Shown: one piece after another, positions 1 through 8,045 of the stretch | Layout: each line of letters opens with the position of its first letter | Numbering within the stretch: position 1 is the first letter of the stretch | NCBI GenBank assembly: GCA_018712645.1 | Contig: DVGO01000070.1 | Location: forward strand, 1 to 64,000 | Direction of reading: 5' to 3' | DNA length: 64,000 nt | DNA from: Candidatus Faecousia faecavium | GTDB lineage: Bacteria; Bacillota; Clostridia; Oscillospirales; Oscillospiraceae | Notes under the pieces: model-generated | The model's input: only the letters and a program-made list of their open reading frames with translations | What the model was told of the DNA's origin: nothing | Databases searched by the model: none | Position numbers and translations under genes: made by a program

Positions 1-2
1 GG

Positions 3-113
3 GTAAAGACGCTGCACAAGATTGCACTGGCGTTCAACATGACGCTGGCAGAATTCCTGGATTTCGAGGAACTGAACAACTATTCCTTTGATGAGGATAC
101 AGACGAAGAATGA
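3..113 (+). CDS. XRE-family HTH regulator, C-terminal fragment
   Basis: The window opens inside a reading frame whose last 36 residues read like the end of a Cro/C1-type helix-turn-helix domain (TLHKIALAFNMTLAEFLDF) followed by an acidic tail EDTDEE. Such proteins bind short operators. The start lies outside the window, so size and target are unknown. A terminator follows directly. The assignment rests only on the last helices of the HTH fold. Confidence 0.6.
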   Translation, partial: VKTLHKIALAFNMTLAEFLDFEELNNYSFDEDTDEE

Positions 114-117
114 TGAG

Positions 118-157
118 AAAAGCTGGTGAGCAAAATGCCCGCCAGCTTTTTGTTTTG
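118..157 (+). terminator. Intrinsic terminator after the XRE fragment
   Basis: AAAAGCTGG at 118-126 pairs with CCAGCTTTT at 142-150 and the descending arm runs into a T-rich stretch. It begins five bases after the stop codon of the XRE gene. Confidence 0.75.
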
Positions 158-568
158 GTTGATGAAAACGGAGCTAAGAGTATGCATGCCCCCTGGTCAG
201 TTATTTTGAAATAATTTTTGACTTACAGGTTCAAATATCGGGCTTTTTTGTCACTACTATATAGAAGGATATTTTTCCCTGTCTCTGTCAAGAGGAGTCT
301 GTGGTCAAGAGAAAGATCATTGACGCCGTTTTCTGAGGGCAGGACATCACTTGGTAGAATGGTACATGTTTACCAGATACAACAAAGAGACATTCTTGGT
401 CACAAGAGCAGCAACTTATGCTCTGTGCCCTTTAGAATCCCCAGTGGAGTAAACAAACTCGCTTGCATGACCAGTTTTCTGGGATCGCTTGACAGCTTAA
501 CGATTTTTTGCATATACGGAAGAAGGTGAAAAATGCAGATTGACTCAAGGCAGACACACAATTGAATA
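158..568. other. AT-rich stretch without recognisable gene
   Basis: No reading frame here combines a ribosome site with a recognisable protein. A frame at 218-529 has no Shine-Dalgarno site and resembles nothing familiar. The stretch is probably decayed mobile-element DNA, judging from the neighbouring truncated element genes (inference). Confidence 0.4.
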
Positions 569-581
569 GAAAGGAGAAGCT

Positions 582-812
582 ATGTCAAAAGCAAAAGAAA
601 CGACCGCCCTGAGCCCATCTGTTGGCGCAGATGGAGGGCAGCCGTCCAAAACGTACACACCAATTTCAGCAGAAACAGCAAACAGATTACGCTCCGAGCT
701 GTCGTTGAAATCCTGCCGCGCAACGATGCGCGACGGTTGCGACGATTGCGACGGTGTTTTTTGGGGTGGTATTTTTATCGTCGCACCGTCGCGGAGGGAA
801 AAAAGGCGGTAG
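582..812 (+). pseudogene. Truncated leader of an element-type AAA ATPase (76 codons)
   Basis: An AAAGGAG site at 569-575 precedes ATG 582. Residues 1 to about 30 (KETTALSPSVGADGGQPSKT) match the start of the gene at 1332 and the leader I associate with RepA-like AAA ATPases of clostridial integrative elements. After about residue 35 similarity ends and the frame runs into a low-complexity Arg/Cys-rich tail with no Walker motif. It looks like a deletion remnant that kept its translation start. It could still be translated as a short peptide. Confidence 0.5.
586..690 (+). repeat. Direct repeat, copy 1 (ATPase leader)
   Basis: About 100 bases including AAAGAAACGACCGCCC and TCTGTTGGCGCAGATGGAGG recur at 1339-1440 with a modest number of substitutions. 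Both copies sit in the same phase relative to a start codon, so the repeat is a duplicated gene start. Confidence 0.8.
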
Positions 813-1316
813 CGGACGGCCTTCTGGAACATGGGAAAAACCAAGGCTGAAGCCATCGTATGATATAAAACATAAATCTTGTAAAAAAGGTGTTAACTCC
901 GTGATCAAGACGAAAGGGAAAAATCCTGCTATAGTCATACCAGGCGGACGGCAATGGACTGTCTGAGACAGACGATGCTCGGAGTCTGCAGCTGGAAGGG
1001 CATTCCAGAAAACAAAAATGCCCGTGTACCTTGAAAATTGAACAGAGATGTCAAGTGCATTTGTAACTCGGCAACCGCTTGACATTCACTTAGCAATTTC
1101 CAATCATGGAGCGCCATCGTTGAGCGCCTCACCGCCCGACGACTTTTTATATCGCAGAAAGAGGGTGAAAAATAAAAATATTTTTTGAGGGATACTTGTG
1201 TTTTGCGTCTAAAATGTCCGTTGTATTATGAAGGGCTTCCGTGGAATCCTTGCAGCGGAGAAAGAACACGTCAGGAGGTGATTGCCTTTTCGAACCATTT
1301 ACGCATGCAAAACAGC
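813..1316. other. Non-coding or decayed element DNA
   Basis: No gene recognised. A frame at 754-966 starting MFFGVVFLSSHRRGG may be an out-of-phase continuation of the broken ATPase region. Bases 1025-1043 (TGTACCTTGAAAATTGAAC) recur with one change at 2737-2755. Otherwise nothing is supported. Confidence 0.4.
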
Positions 1317-1331
1317 AAAGGAGGAATTCAG

Positions 1332-2336
1332 ATGAATTGCAAAGCAAAAGAAACGACCGCCCGGAATCCATCTGTTGGCGCAGATGGAGGGCAGTCGTCC
1401 AAAACACACACACTCAGTATAGCAGAAACAGACGCTGAGTTCAATGAAAACTTTTCGGATTCCCCGGACTTTTTTCAAAAACTCCAGCGAGCCCAGGACC
1501 CGGACTTCCTGAACACCGTCTCCTACAACGAGCTGATGGAGGAAACCCTTCCCTGCCGGAGAGCCGTCATCGAGGGCCTTTTGCGGAAGCAGGAAGTGCA
1601 GTACTACGAAAAGAAGAAGTACATCCAATGGCTCCGGGAGCGGCGGCTGAAAAACAATGCCAAAGCGGAAGACGCCATTGCCGACGCTGCGGCACTGATC
1701 GCAGGCAGGGCTGGTCCCGGATATGAGAAAGAGCATTTCCAGGAGCTTCACGATCTGGTGAAACAGGTCACCTACCTGGAACGGGACCTGCAGACAGAGA
1801 AAGAGAAGTTAGACCGGCTGCTGGAACGGTGGGACAGCTATGAGAATCCCGAAACATCCGAACAGGAGCGGTTCCGGCACGGCAGTTACCTCCGCTGGTG
1901 CGGCTGTGATCCGGACGCACCGGAAGAACGCAGGCAGCTCCAATGGGAGCGGGATGTGGTAGACCTGCAAAGCCAGGAGGCATCGTCCCTCCGGGAGGCG
2001 TTGGCAGAATCGGCAGACCAGTGGCAGGACCAGGTCCAGGAAGACCGATTCCAGTATCAGCGGGAGTGGAATCTGACTCGGGAAGAGCAGCTGCGAAACC
2101 AGCTCCGGCATATCCGGGAGAACCGGAAGAAGCTCAGCCGGATTGCCTACTACTGCCAGAAGGCAGCAGACCGGCGAATCTACAACAAGGACTATCTTGC
2201 CAAGGCAGAGCATTTCCGGTCCCTGTGGCACCAGAAATTGCAGGAAGAACATGAGATGAAGGCCCGCATCCGGGAGCTGAAACAGGCCCGGAAGGAGCAG
2301 GAAAAAACTTACAAAGCAAGAGAATGGGAGAGATAA
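1332..2336 (+). CDS. Chimeric coiled-coil protein of the mobile element
   Basis: AAAGGAGG at 1317-1324 selects ATG 1332, giving 334 residues. Residues 1 to about 83 resemble the leader of RepA-like AAA ATPases, up to the SYNELMEETLPCRRAVIEGLL region that normally leads into the Walker A motif. Instead of a P-loop, the protein continues as a very long charged Glu/Gln/Arg-rich coiled coil, like the tail of mobilisation or replication accessory proteins. No catalytic motif is visible. The junction suggests an internal deletion that fused two element genes in frame. The function of the fusion is unknown. Confidence 0.5.
   Translation: MNCKAKETTARNPSVGADGGQSSKTHTLSIAETDAEFNENFSDSPDFFQKLQRAQDPDFLNTVSYNELMEETLPCRRAVIEGLLRKQEVQYYEKKKYIQWLRERRLKNNAKAEDAIADAAALIAGRAGPGYEKEHFQELHDLVKQVTYLERDLQTEKEKLDRLLERWDSYENPETSEQERFRHGSYLRWCGCDPDAPEERRQLQWERDVVDLQSQEASSLREALAESADQWQDQVQEDRFQYQREWNLTREEQLRNQLRHIRENRKKLSRIAYYCQKAADRRIYNKDYLAKAEHFRSLWHQKLQEEHEMKARIRELKQARKEQEKTYKAREWER
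1339..1440 (+). repeat. Direct repeat, copy 2 (ATPase leader)
   Basis: Second copy of the sequence at 586-690; the shared block includes AAAGCAAAAGAAACGACCGC and TCTGTTGGCGCAGATGGAGG. It encodes the first residues of the chimeric protein. Confidence 0.8.
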
Positions 2337-2529
2337 TTTCTCTTTCCTCTCCAGTAAAAAACACTAGCCGGAGGCCGTCGGGGATTGGGGGAACACCCAA
2401 CAGGCCCTGGGTGGGGAAAGAATTTTCCTCACTTAGGGATCCTGTTCTCCCCTTTGTCCCTACAGAAAGCAAAATAAAATACAAAATTGATTACAACCGA
2501 GTGTCCTGTGAAGGAGGTTGAATGATAGA

Positions 2530-2781
2530 ATGAAGGAGGAAGAAAAAGGTCTGACAGTACCTGCCAGGGACAGCCAATCTCAGTACATGGTGGTCAATGG
2601 TTACCCTGTTACGCTGAGATTCGCCGCTGACTCTGACCCAGGCATATATGACAAAATTCGCGACTTATTATTGTTGAATTTCACAATGGATAAAGTGAAA
2701 ATCCTATGTGATAATACATCCGGGCAGGAGCCTGTCTGTACCTTGAAAACTGAACATTCCCATGCAAAAATCCCCACTTAA
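2530..2781 (+). CDS. TnpW-like small transposon protein
   Basis: Small protein of 83 residues directly upstream of the serine recombinase. The central part (YMVVNGYPVTLRFAADSD then YDKIRDLLL) resembles the short TnpW-type proteins that accompany Tn4451/TnpX-like recombinases; their exact role is not established. AAGGAGG at 2511-2517 precedes ATG 2530 by 12 bases; TTG 2518 abuts the site and ATG 2522 opens a three-codon frame. The last residues are encoded by a 19-base motif (2737-2755) also present in non-coding DNA at 1025-1043, so the C-terminus may be rearranged. Confidence 0.5.
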   Translation: MKEEEKGLTVPARDSQSQYMVVNGYPVTLRFAADSDPGIYDKIRDLLLLNFTMDKVKILCDNTSGQEPVCTLKTEHSHAKIPT

Positions 2782-2800
2782 TTGAAAGTGAGGATTCCAT

Positions 2801-4411
2801 ATGAACGAAAAAAACAACCGGGTCTGCTGCTTGTACCGTGTGTCCACGGATAAGCAGGTTGACCATAACACCAACAACGAAGCAGATATCCCCATGCAGC
2901 GCAAGGCCTGCCACCGGTTTGCGGAAAAGATGGGCTGGCAGATCGTCCACGAGGAACAAGAAGAAGGCGTGTCCGGACATAAAGTCCGGGCCGCCTCCCG
3001 GGACAAACTCCAGATCATCAAAGACGAGGCAAGAAAAGGAAACTTTGACATTCTCCTGGTGTTTATGTTTGATAGAATCGGGAGAATTGCGGATGAAACA
3101 CCATTCGTGGTGGAATGGTTTGTAAAAAACGGAATCCGTGTGTGGAGCACCCAGGAAGGGGAGCAGCGCTTTGACAACCACACGGACAAGCTTCTCAATT
3201 ATATCCGATTCTGGCAAGCAGATGGAGAAAGTGAGAAGACGGCCATTCGTACCAGAACCAGCCTGGGACAGATGGTGGAGGAAGGACACTTCAAAGGGGG
3301 AGTCGCGCCTTATGGATATGCCTTGGTGAAAAGCGGACGCTTCAACAAGAGGAAGCATGAACTTTTCGACCTGCAGGTAATCCCGGAGGAGGCAGCTGTT
3401 GTGAAGCTGATTTTCCGTAAGTACGTGGCAGAGGGGTACGGCGCACAGCGAATAGCAACATACCTGAACAATATGGGTTACCGTGCAAAAACCGGGAAAA
3501 TGTGGCACCATGCTACCGTCCGAGGGATTATCACCAATCTGACCTATACCGGTGTCCTGCGAAGCGGAAAAAGCCGATCCCAAGTCATTCCGGAACTACA
3601 GATTATCTCCCCGGAACAATTTGAACGAGCCCAGGAGATTCGCACTGCCCGCGCCAATCAGGCGGAAGAAACGAGAACGGTACCTCTGAATACCAAAGGA
3701 GAGTCGCTGTTGTCCGGCAATGTGTTCTGCGCCCATTGCGGTGCACGCCTTAGCCTGACCACCAATGGAAAATATCGCCGCAGGGCGGATGGAACCATGG
3801 ATAATGTCCAGAGAATTCGCTATGTGTGCTACGGAAAAACCCGGAAGCAGACAGGCTGCGACGGACAGACGGGGTATACCATGCACATCCTGGATGGAAT
3901 CGTAGAAAAAGTGGTGCGGGAGATCTTCTCCAAAATCCGGGGGATTCCCCGGGAAGAGTTGGTGGGAAGACAGTACCGGCAAATCCAGGCGGAACGAAAA
4001 ATGCACCTGACAGAGGTTACGGCAAAGTTGCAAAAGGCAGTGCAGGATGTAGAACTGCTGAAAGCGGAGGTGCTAAAGTGCCTGAAAGGGGAGAGCGCCT
4101 TCTCAAAAGAAATGCTGGCAGCCATGATTGCGGAGGGGGAAACAGAATGCGCCGCTCTGGAACAGTCCAGACAGGCGGCGCAGGCGGAAGTGGAACAGAG
4201 TGCACAGCAGATGGAGGCCATCGGGGAGCAGTATGACAAACTGATCTCCTGGGCCCAGCTGTTTGACAGTGCCAGTCCTGCTGCCAAGAAAATGATTGTC
4301 AATCAGCTGATCAAGCGGGTGGAAGTGGGAAGAGGCTATCAAGTGACCATTACCTTTCACTTCAGCTATCAGCAATTTCTCGATGGGCTGGATACCCCGC
4401 TCTCCGCATAA
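2801..4411 (+). CDS. Large serine recombinase (TnpX-like)
   Basis: Site-specific recombinase expected to excise and insert the surrounding element through a serine-DNA intermediate. The N-terminal resolvase domain has the nucleophile context YRVSTDKQ (Ser at about residue 15) and the conserved FDRIGR segment. A recombinase domain follows (GVAPYGYALV, then the RGIITNLTYTGVL region), then a zinc ribbon (CAHCGARLSLTT with a later Cys pair) and a C-terminal coiled coil from about residue 395 to 495. At 536 residues it is full length and uninterrupted. It is the only apparently intact gene of the element. The GTGAGGAT site lies about six bases before ATG 2801. Confidence 0.9.
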   Translation: MNEKNNRVCCLYRVSTDKQVDHNTNNEADIPMQRKACHRFAEKMGWQIVHEEQEEGVSGHKVRAASRDKLQIIKDEARKGNFDILLVFMFDRIGRIADETPFVVEWFVKNGIRVWSTQEGEQRFDNHTDKLLNYIRFWQADGESEKTAIRTRTSLGQMVEEGHFKGGVAPYGYALVKSGRFNKRKHELFDLQVIPEEAAVVKLIFRKYVAEGYGAQRIATYLNNMGYRAKTGKMWHHATVRGIITNLTYTGVLRSGKSRSQVIPELQIISPEQFERAQEIRTARANQAEETRTVPLNTKGESLLSGNVFCAHCGARLSLTTNGKYRRRADGTMDNVQRIRYVCYGKTRKQTGCDGQTGYTMHILDGIVEKVVREIFSKIRGIPREELVGRQYRQIQAERKMHLTEVTAKLQKAVQDVELLKAEVLKCLKGESAFSKEMLAAMIAEGETECAALEQSRQAAQAEVEQSAQQMEAIGEQYDKLISWAQLFDSASPAAKKMIVNQLIKRVEVGRGYQVTITFHFSYQQFLDGLDTPLSA

Positions 4412-4517
4412 CAATCCCAAAGAATCATACAACCATTGAAAATGATACCGATGGGGGTAACCGCTCATTCGGCGGAAAATGAAAAAAAGCCATCCGGCGC
4501 TTGAATGGCATGCAAAG

Positions 4518-4553
4518 AAAATCAGCTGTTTTCTTTCGAAAACAGCTGATTTT
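4518..4553 (-). terminator. tRNA-Ala terminator hairpin
   Basis: A perfect 15-base inverted repeat, AAAATCAGCTGTTTT (4518-4532) and AAAACAGCTGATTTT (4539-4553), lies just beyond the 3' end of the minus-strand tRNA-Ala. Its T-rich arms fit termination from either direction, so it may also stop recombinase transcripts. Confidence 0.8.
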
Positions 4554-4573
4554 GTAGTGCTCAGTGCACTTTT

Positions 4574-4649
<76 letters not shown>

Positions 4650-4724
4650 GAATAGGATATGCAACTGAGCAAAATTGGTAAACTATAAAGTTAGAAGATG
4701 GGGTGCGTGACCGTAAGCTTTGGG

Positions 4725-4746
4725 CTCCCAGCTGAGCTATACCCCC
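4725..4746 (-). pseudogene. 5' fragment of a second tRNA-Ala gene
   Basis: Twenty-two bases are identical to the 5' end of the intact tRNA-Ala (acceptor and D arm on the minus strand). They are then followed by unrelated sequence with no anticodon or T arm. The fragment lies between a strong promoter and the intact tRNA, so it is co-transcribed in its leader. It is a relic of a broken or partly deleted tandem tRNA gene. Confidence 0.8.
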
Positions 4747-4787
4747 ATGTATTCGGTTTTTGTTCGTCTCTGTCAGACAGCTTTTGT

Positions 4788-4815
4788 ATTATAGCACACT
4801 TGCCGGATTTGTCAA
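4788..4815 (-). promoter_or_regulatory. Promoter of the tRNA-Ala locus
   Basis: Reading the minus strand, TTGACA (4810-4815) and TATAAT (4788-4793) are perfect consensus boxes separated by 16 bases. The predicted start lies some 35 bases upstream of the truncated tRNA. Confidence 0.8.
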
Positions 4816-4894
4816 TAGGTTTTTTTGAAAAATTTTTGATTTTGTTTTTCCGGGAGGGTTTTTGGAAAAAATCCGGGAATCCGGGAGAATGGCC

Positions 4895-4923
4895 CTTCCA
4901 TTTTTTGAAGAATCCTGTATAAT
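4895..4923 (+). promoter_or_regulatory. Putative galKT promoter
   Basis: A consensus TATAAT occupies 4918-4923, about 64 bases before galK. The -35 position (CTTCCA at 4895-4900) is poor, which suggests dependence on an activator or an extended -10. No operator was recognised. Confidence 0.4.
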
Positions 4924-4986
4924 AGAATTTGATTTCACAAGGAAATAATTACCCGCTGATTGCGGGGATCATTTGGGAGGTTTCTT

Positions 4987-6198
4987 ATGTCTGCACTTAT
5001 TCTTTCCTCCGGCGGAAAACAGGTGCTGGATGCCGGATTTGCCCAGGCCTTTGGCGGCGCACCGGAGCGCTACTTTTCTGCCCCCGGCCGTACGGAAATT
5101 GGCGGTAACCATACCGACCATCAGCGGGGCCGTGTTCTGGCGGCTGCGGTGAATCTGGATACCCGGGCTGCGGTTCGCCTGAACGGTACCAACGTGATCC
5201 GCATTCTGTCCAAAGGCTATCCCATGTGCCAGGTGGATATCACGGATCTGACGCCCAAGGCAGAGGAGATTAACTCCACTCCGGCGCTGGTGCGGGGTGT
5301 CGCTGCCCAGTTCCATGAGATGGGCTGCCAGGTTCAGGGCTTTGACGCTTACTGCGAATCTACCGTTCTGCCCGGCTCCGGCCTGAGCTCCTCCGCTGCC
5401 TATGAAGTGCTGATCGGCACCATTCTCAACGGACTGTTCTTTGACGGTCGGGTTTCCCAGCCGGAAATTGCCATGATCGGCCAGTACGCCGAGAATGTGT
5501 TCTTCGGAAAGCCCTGCGGCCTGATGGATCAGACGGCTTCTGCAGTGGGTAACCTGGTGACCATTGACTTTTTCGACAAGAATGCTCCGGTGATCGAGCC
5601 GGTGGACTTTGACTTTGCTTCCTGCGGACATGCCCTGTGCATCATCGACAGTCAGGCAAGCCATGCGGATCTGACCGACGAGTATGCCGCCATTCCCGGC
5701 GAGCTGAAGGCCGTCTGCGCCCATTTCGGCAAGGAAGTGCTGACCCAGATTGACGAGAAGGATTTCTATGCCCAGATTCCCACTTTGCGGAAGGAATGCG
5801 GCGACCGGGCTGTACTGCGGGCCATCCACTTCTATCAGGAGAATGCCCGGGTACCCCAGCAGGTGGCAGCCCTGAGAGCCGGAGATTTTGATACCTTCCT
5901 GAACCTGGTCAAGCAGAGCGGTTACTCTTCCTATATGTACTTACAGAATGTAATTCCTGCCGGTTATAAGGAGCACCAGGACGTGGCGGTTTCTCTGGCG
6001 CTGTGTGAGCATTACCTCCAGGGCCGGGGTGCTTATCGGGTCCACGGCGGCGGCTTTGCCGGTACGGTTCAGGCATTTGTGCCCTTTGACCTGCTGGAAA
6101 CCTTCCGCAGCGGTATTGATGCGGTGCTGGGACAGGGAGCCTGCCATGTACTCTCCATCCGTCCCCAGGGCGGCGTAGAAATGGTCGTCGAAGGCTGA
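4987..6198 (+). CDS. galK: Galactokinase
   Basis: Phosphorylates galactose to galactose-1-phosphate with ATP, the first step of the Leloir pathway. The 403-residue protein has the GHMP-kinase layout: galactokinase signature GRTEIGGNHTDH at residues 34-45, ATP-binding LPGSGLSSSAAYE near 128, the catalytic aspartate in CGLMDQ, and a C-terminal glycine motif VHGGGFAGT. GGGAGG at 4975-4980 selects ATG 4987 over an upstream in-frame codon. It is followed 17 bases later by galT, forming a two-gene operon that converts galactose to UDP-galactose. galE is not in this window. Confidence 0.95.
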   Translation: MSALILSSGGKQVLDAGFAQAFGGAPERYFSAPGRTEIGGNHTDHQRGRVLAAAVNLDTRAAVRLNGTNVIRILSKGYPMCQVDITDLTPKAEEINSTPALVRGVAAQFHEMGCQVQGFDAYCESTVLPGSGLSSSAAYEVLIGTILNGLFFDGRVSQPEIAMIGQYAENVFFGKPCGLMDQTASAVGNLVTIDFFDKNAPVIEPVDFDFASCGHALCIIDSQASHADLTDEYAAIPGELKAVCAHFGKEVLTQIDEKDFYAQIPTLRKECGDRAVLRAIHFYQENARVPQQVAALRAGDFDTFLNLVKQSGYSSYMYLQNVIPAGYKEHQDVAVSLALCEHYLQGRGAYRVHGGGFAGTVQAFVPFDLLETFRSGIDAVLGQGACHVLSIRPQGGVEMVVEG

Positions 6199-6215
6199 TT
6201 CGGGAGGAAGAAACC

Positions 6216-7712
6216 ATGAAAATTGAAACTTACATTGACTCTCTGGTGTCCTATGCCATGAATCATGGCTTGGCGGAGCCGGTCGACCACCAGGTGCTGA
6301 CCAATCGGCTGCTGGATCTGCTGCACAAGGATGACTATGAATCTTCCGATGAACCCCAGACCGAGGACCTGGAAGAGATTTTGGCCGGCATCCTGGACTA
6401 TGCTGTAGCCAACGGCCTGTGTGACGACGGCATCACCGCCCGGGATATTTTCGATACCCGGATTATGGGCGCTGTAACCCCCATGCCCCGGGAAGTAATC
6501 CGAACCTTCCGGGAAAAGTACGCAAAGTCTCCCGTGGAGGCAACGGACTGGTACTACCAGTTCAGCTGCGACACCGATTACATCCGCCGCTACCGCATTG
6601 CCAAGGATATGCGCTGGAAGTACCCCAGCCCCTACGGGGAAATGGACATCACCATCAACCTCAGCAAGCCGGAGAAGGACCCCAAGGCCATTGCCGCTGC
6701 CAAGAATGCGCCCCAGACTGCCTATCCAAAGTGCCAGCTGTGCCGGGAGAACGAAGGCTACGCCGGTCGGATGAACCATCCCGCCCGGGCCAACCACCGG
6801 ATTGTGCCCATTGAGATCTGCGGCGCCAACTGGTGCCTGCAGTACTCTCCCTATGTTTACTATAACGAGCACTGCATCGTGTTCAATGCCGAGCACGTTC
6901 CCATGAAGATTGACCGCAGCGCTTTTGACAAGCTGCTGGACTTTGTGCGGGTATTCCCCCACTACTTTGTAGGCTCCAATGCAGACCTGCCCATTGTAGG
7001 TGGCTCTATCCTGAGCCACGAGCACTTCCAGGGAGGTCATTACACCTTCGCCATGGAAACCGCTGGAATTGAGAAGGAAGTTTCCTTTGCCGGTTACGAG
7101 GATATTTCTGCCGGTATTGTTAAGTGGCCTATGAGTGTTATCCGTCTGACCGGCAAGGATCCTGCCCGGATTTCCGAGCTGGCGGACAAGATCCTCACCG
7201 TCTGGCGGGGCTACTCCGACGAAAGCGTGGGCGTGGTTGCCTTCTCTGATGGCGAACCCCACAACACCATTACCCCCATTGCCCGGCGCAGAGGGGAAGA
7301 CTACGAACTGGATCTGGTGCTGCGCTGCAACATCACCACCGAAGAGCATCCTCTGGGTGTGTTCCATCCCCATGCGGACAAGCACCACATCAAGAAGGAA
7401 AACATCGGCCTGATCGAGGTTATGGGTCTGGCCGTGCTGCCCAGCCGCCTGAAGAAGGAACTGACCGATCTGGCCCAGGCCATTGTGGATGGGAAAGACA
7501 TCGCTTCCGACGAAGTGCTGTCCAAGCATGCACCTTGGGTGGAGGAGCTGAAGAAGCAGTATACCTTTACCCAGGACAATGCCATGGACATCCTGATGCA
7601 GGAAACCGGCAAGGTCTTTGCTGCCGTCCTGGAAGACGCGGGCGTGTACAAGAATACCGACCAGGGGCGGGCTGCCTTTGTGGCCTTTGTGGATGCGGTA
7701 AATCAGAAGTAA
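6216..7712 (+). CDS. galT: UDP-glucose--hexose-1-phosphate uridylyltransferase, class II
   Basis: Exchanges UMP between UDP-glucose and galactose-1-phosphate, giving UDP-galactose and glucose-1-phosphate. The 498-residue length and sequence fit the Firmicute class II GalT, longer than the enterobacterial type. The histidine-rich active-site segment SILSHEHFQGGHYTF lies near residue 265. GGGAGG at 6202-6207 is eight bases before the ATG. It is co-transcribed with galK. The operon ends in hairpins from 7723 onward. Confidence 0.95.
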   Translation: MKIETYIDSLVSYAMNHGLAEPVDHQVLTNRLLDLLHKDDYESSDEPQTEDLEEILAGILDYAVANGLCDDGITARDIFDTRIMGAVTPMPREVIRTFREKYAKSPVEATDWYYQFSCDTDYIRRYRIAKDMRWKYPSPYGEMDITINLSKPEKDPKAIAAAKNAPQTAYPKCQLCRENEGYAGRMNHPARANHRIVPIEICGANWCLQYSPYVYYNEHCIVFNAEHVPMKIDRSAFDKLLDFVRVFPHYFVGSNADLPIVGGSILSHEHFQGGHYTFAMETAGIEKEVSFAGYEDISAGIVKWPMSVIRLTGKDPARISELADKILTVWRGYSDESVGVVAFSDGEPHNTITPIARRRGEDYELDLVLRCNITTEEHPLGVFHPHADKHHIKKENIGLIEVMGLAVLPSRLKKELTDLAQAIVDGKDIASDEVLSKHAPWVEELKKQYTFTQDNAMDILMQETGKVFAAVLEDAGVYKNTDQGRAAFVAFVDAVNQK

Positions 7713-7722
7713 CCATTGAAAA

Positions 7723-8029
7723 CCCCCCGAAAGCGACTGCTTTCGGGGGGGGGACTGTCGAAAAATCCCTGCGGGCTTTTCCGACAAACTTTGGCAGTCT
7801 GCTGCGCGCATAATTTGTCCCCTGATAGGGGACAAATTCCACATTTGCAGCCTGAGAAGTGTTTTCTGCCAGGTACAGAAGGTGAATTGCCCCAAAGGGG
7901 CAAGAGAAGCCACCCTGGGGTGTGCCCCGGCAGAAAACAGTTTTGATCCTATTTTCCGCCGTGGGCGGCAAACTCTGCGAGGCTTTTTTGATACGATGAA
8001 CCCCCGAAAGCAACCGCTTTCGGGGGTTC
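7723..8029. repeat. Hairpin-rich intergenic element bounded by twin palindromes
   Basis: This gene-free 300 bases is almost wholly self-complementary. It opens with CCCCCCGAAAGC/GCTTTCGGGGGG (7723-7750) and closes with a near copy, GAACCCCCGAAAGC/GCTTTCGGGGGTTC (7998-8029). Between them lie AATTTGTCCCC/GGGGACAAATT, a small TTGCCCC/GGGGCAA hairpin, and an outer GTTTTCTGCC/GGCAGAAAAC pair. Coding potential is absent. It could be a palindromic interspersed repeat (MITE or REP-like) that also provides the galT and lysR terminators. Confidence 0.55.
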
Positions 8030-8036
8030 GTGTTTT
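7998..8036 (+). terminator. Terminator hairpin between galT and lysR
   Basis: A perfect 14-base stem with loop AACC (7998-8029) is followed on the plus strand by GTGTTTTT. On the minus strand it lies 17 bases after the lysR stop, so it may work in both directions. Confidence 0.6.
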
Positions 8037-8045
8037 TGAAGAAAA

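Noticed and set aside
4412-4573. Precise right end of the serine-recombinase element
   Set aside because: No matching end sequence or target duplication could be paired with a left end inside the window.
6069-7913. A 614-codon minus-strand frame opposite galT
   Set aside because: Antisense to a clear GalT; it also runs across the terminator hairpins downstream.
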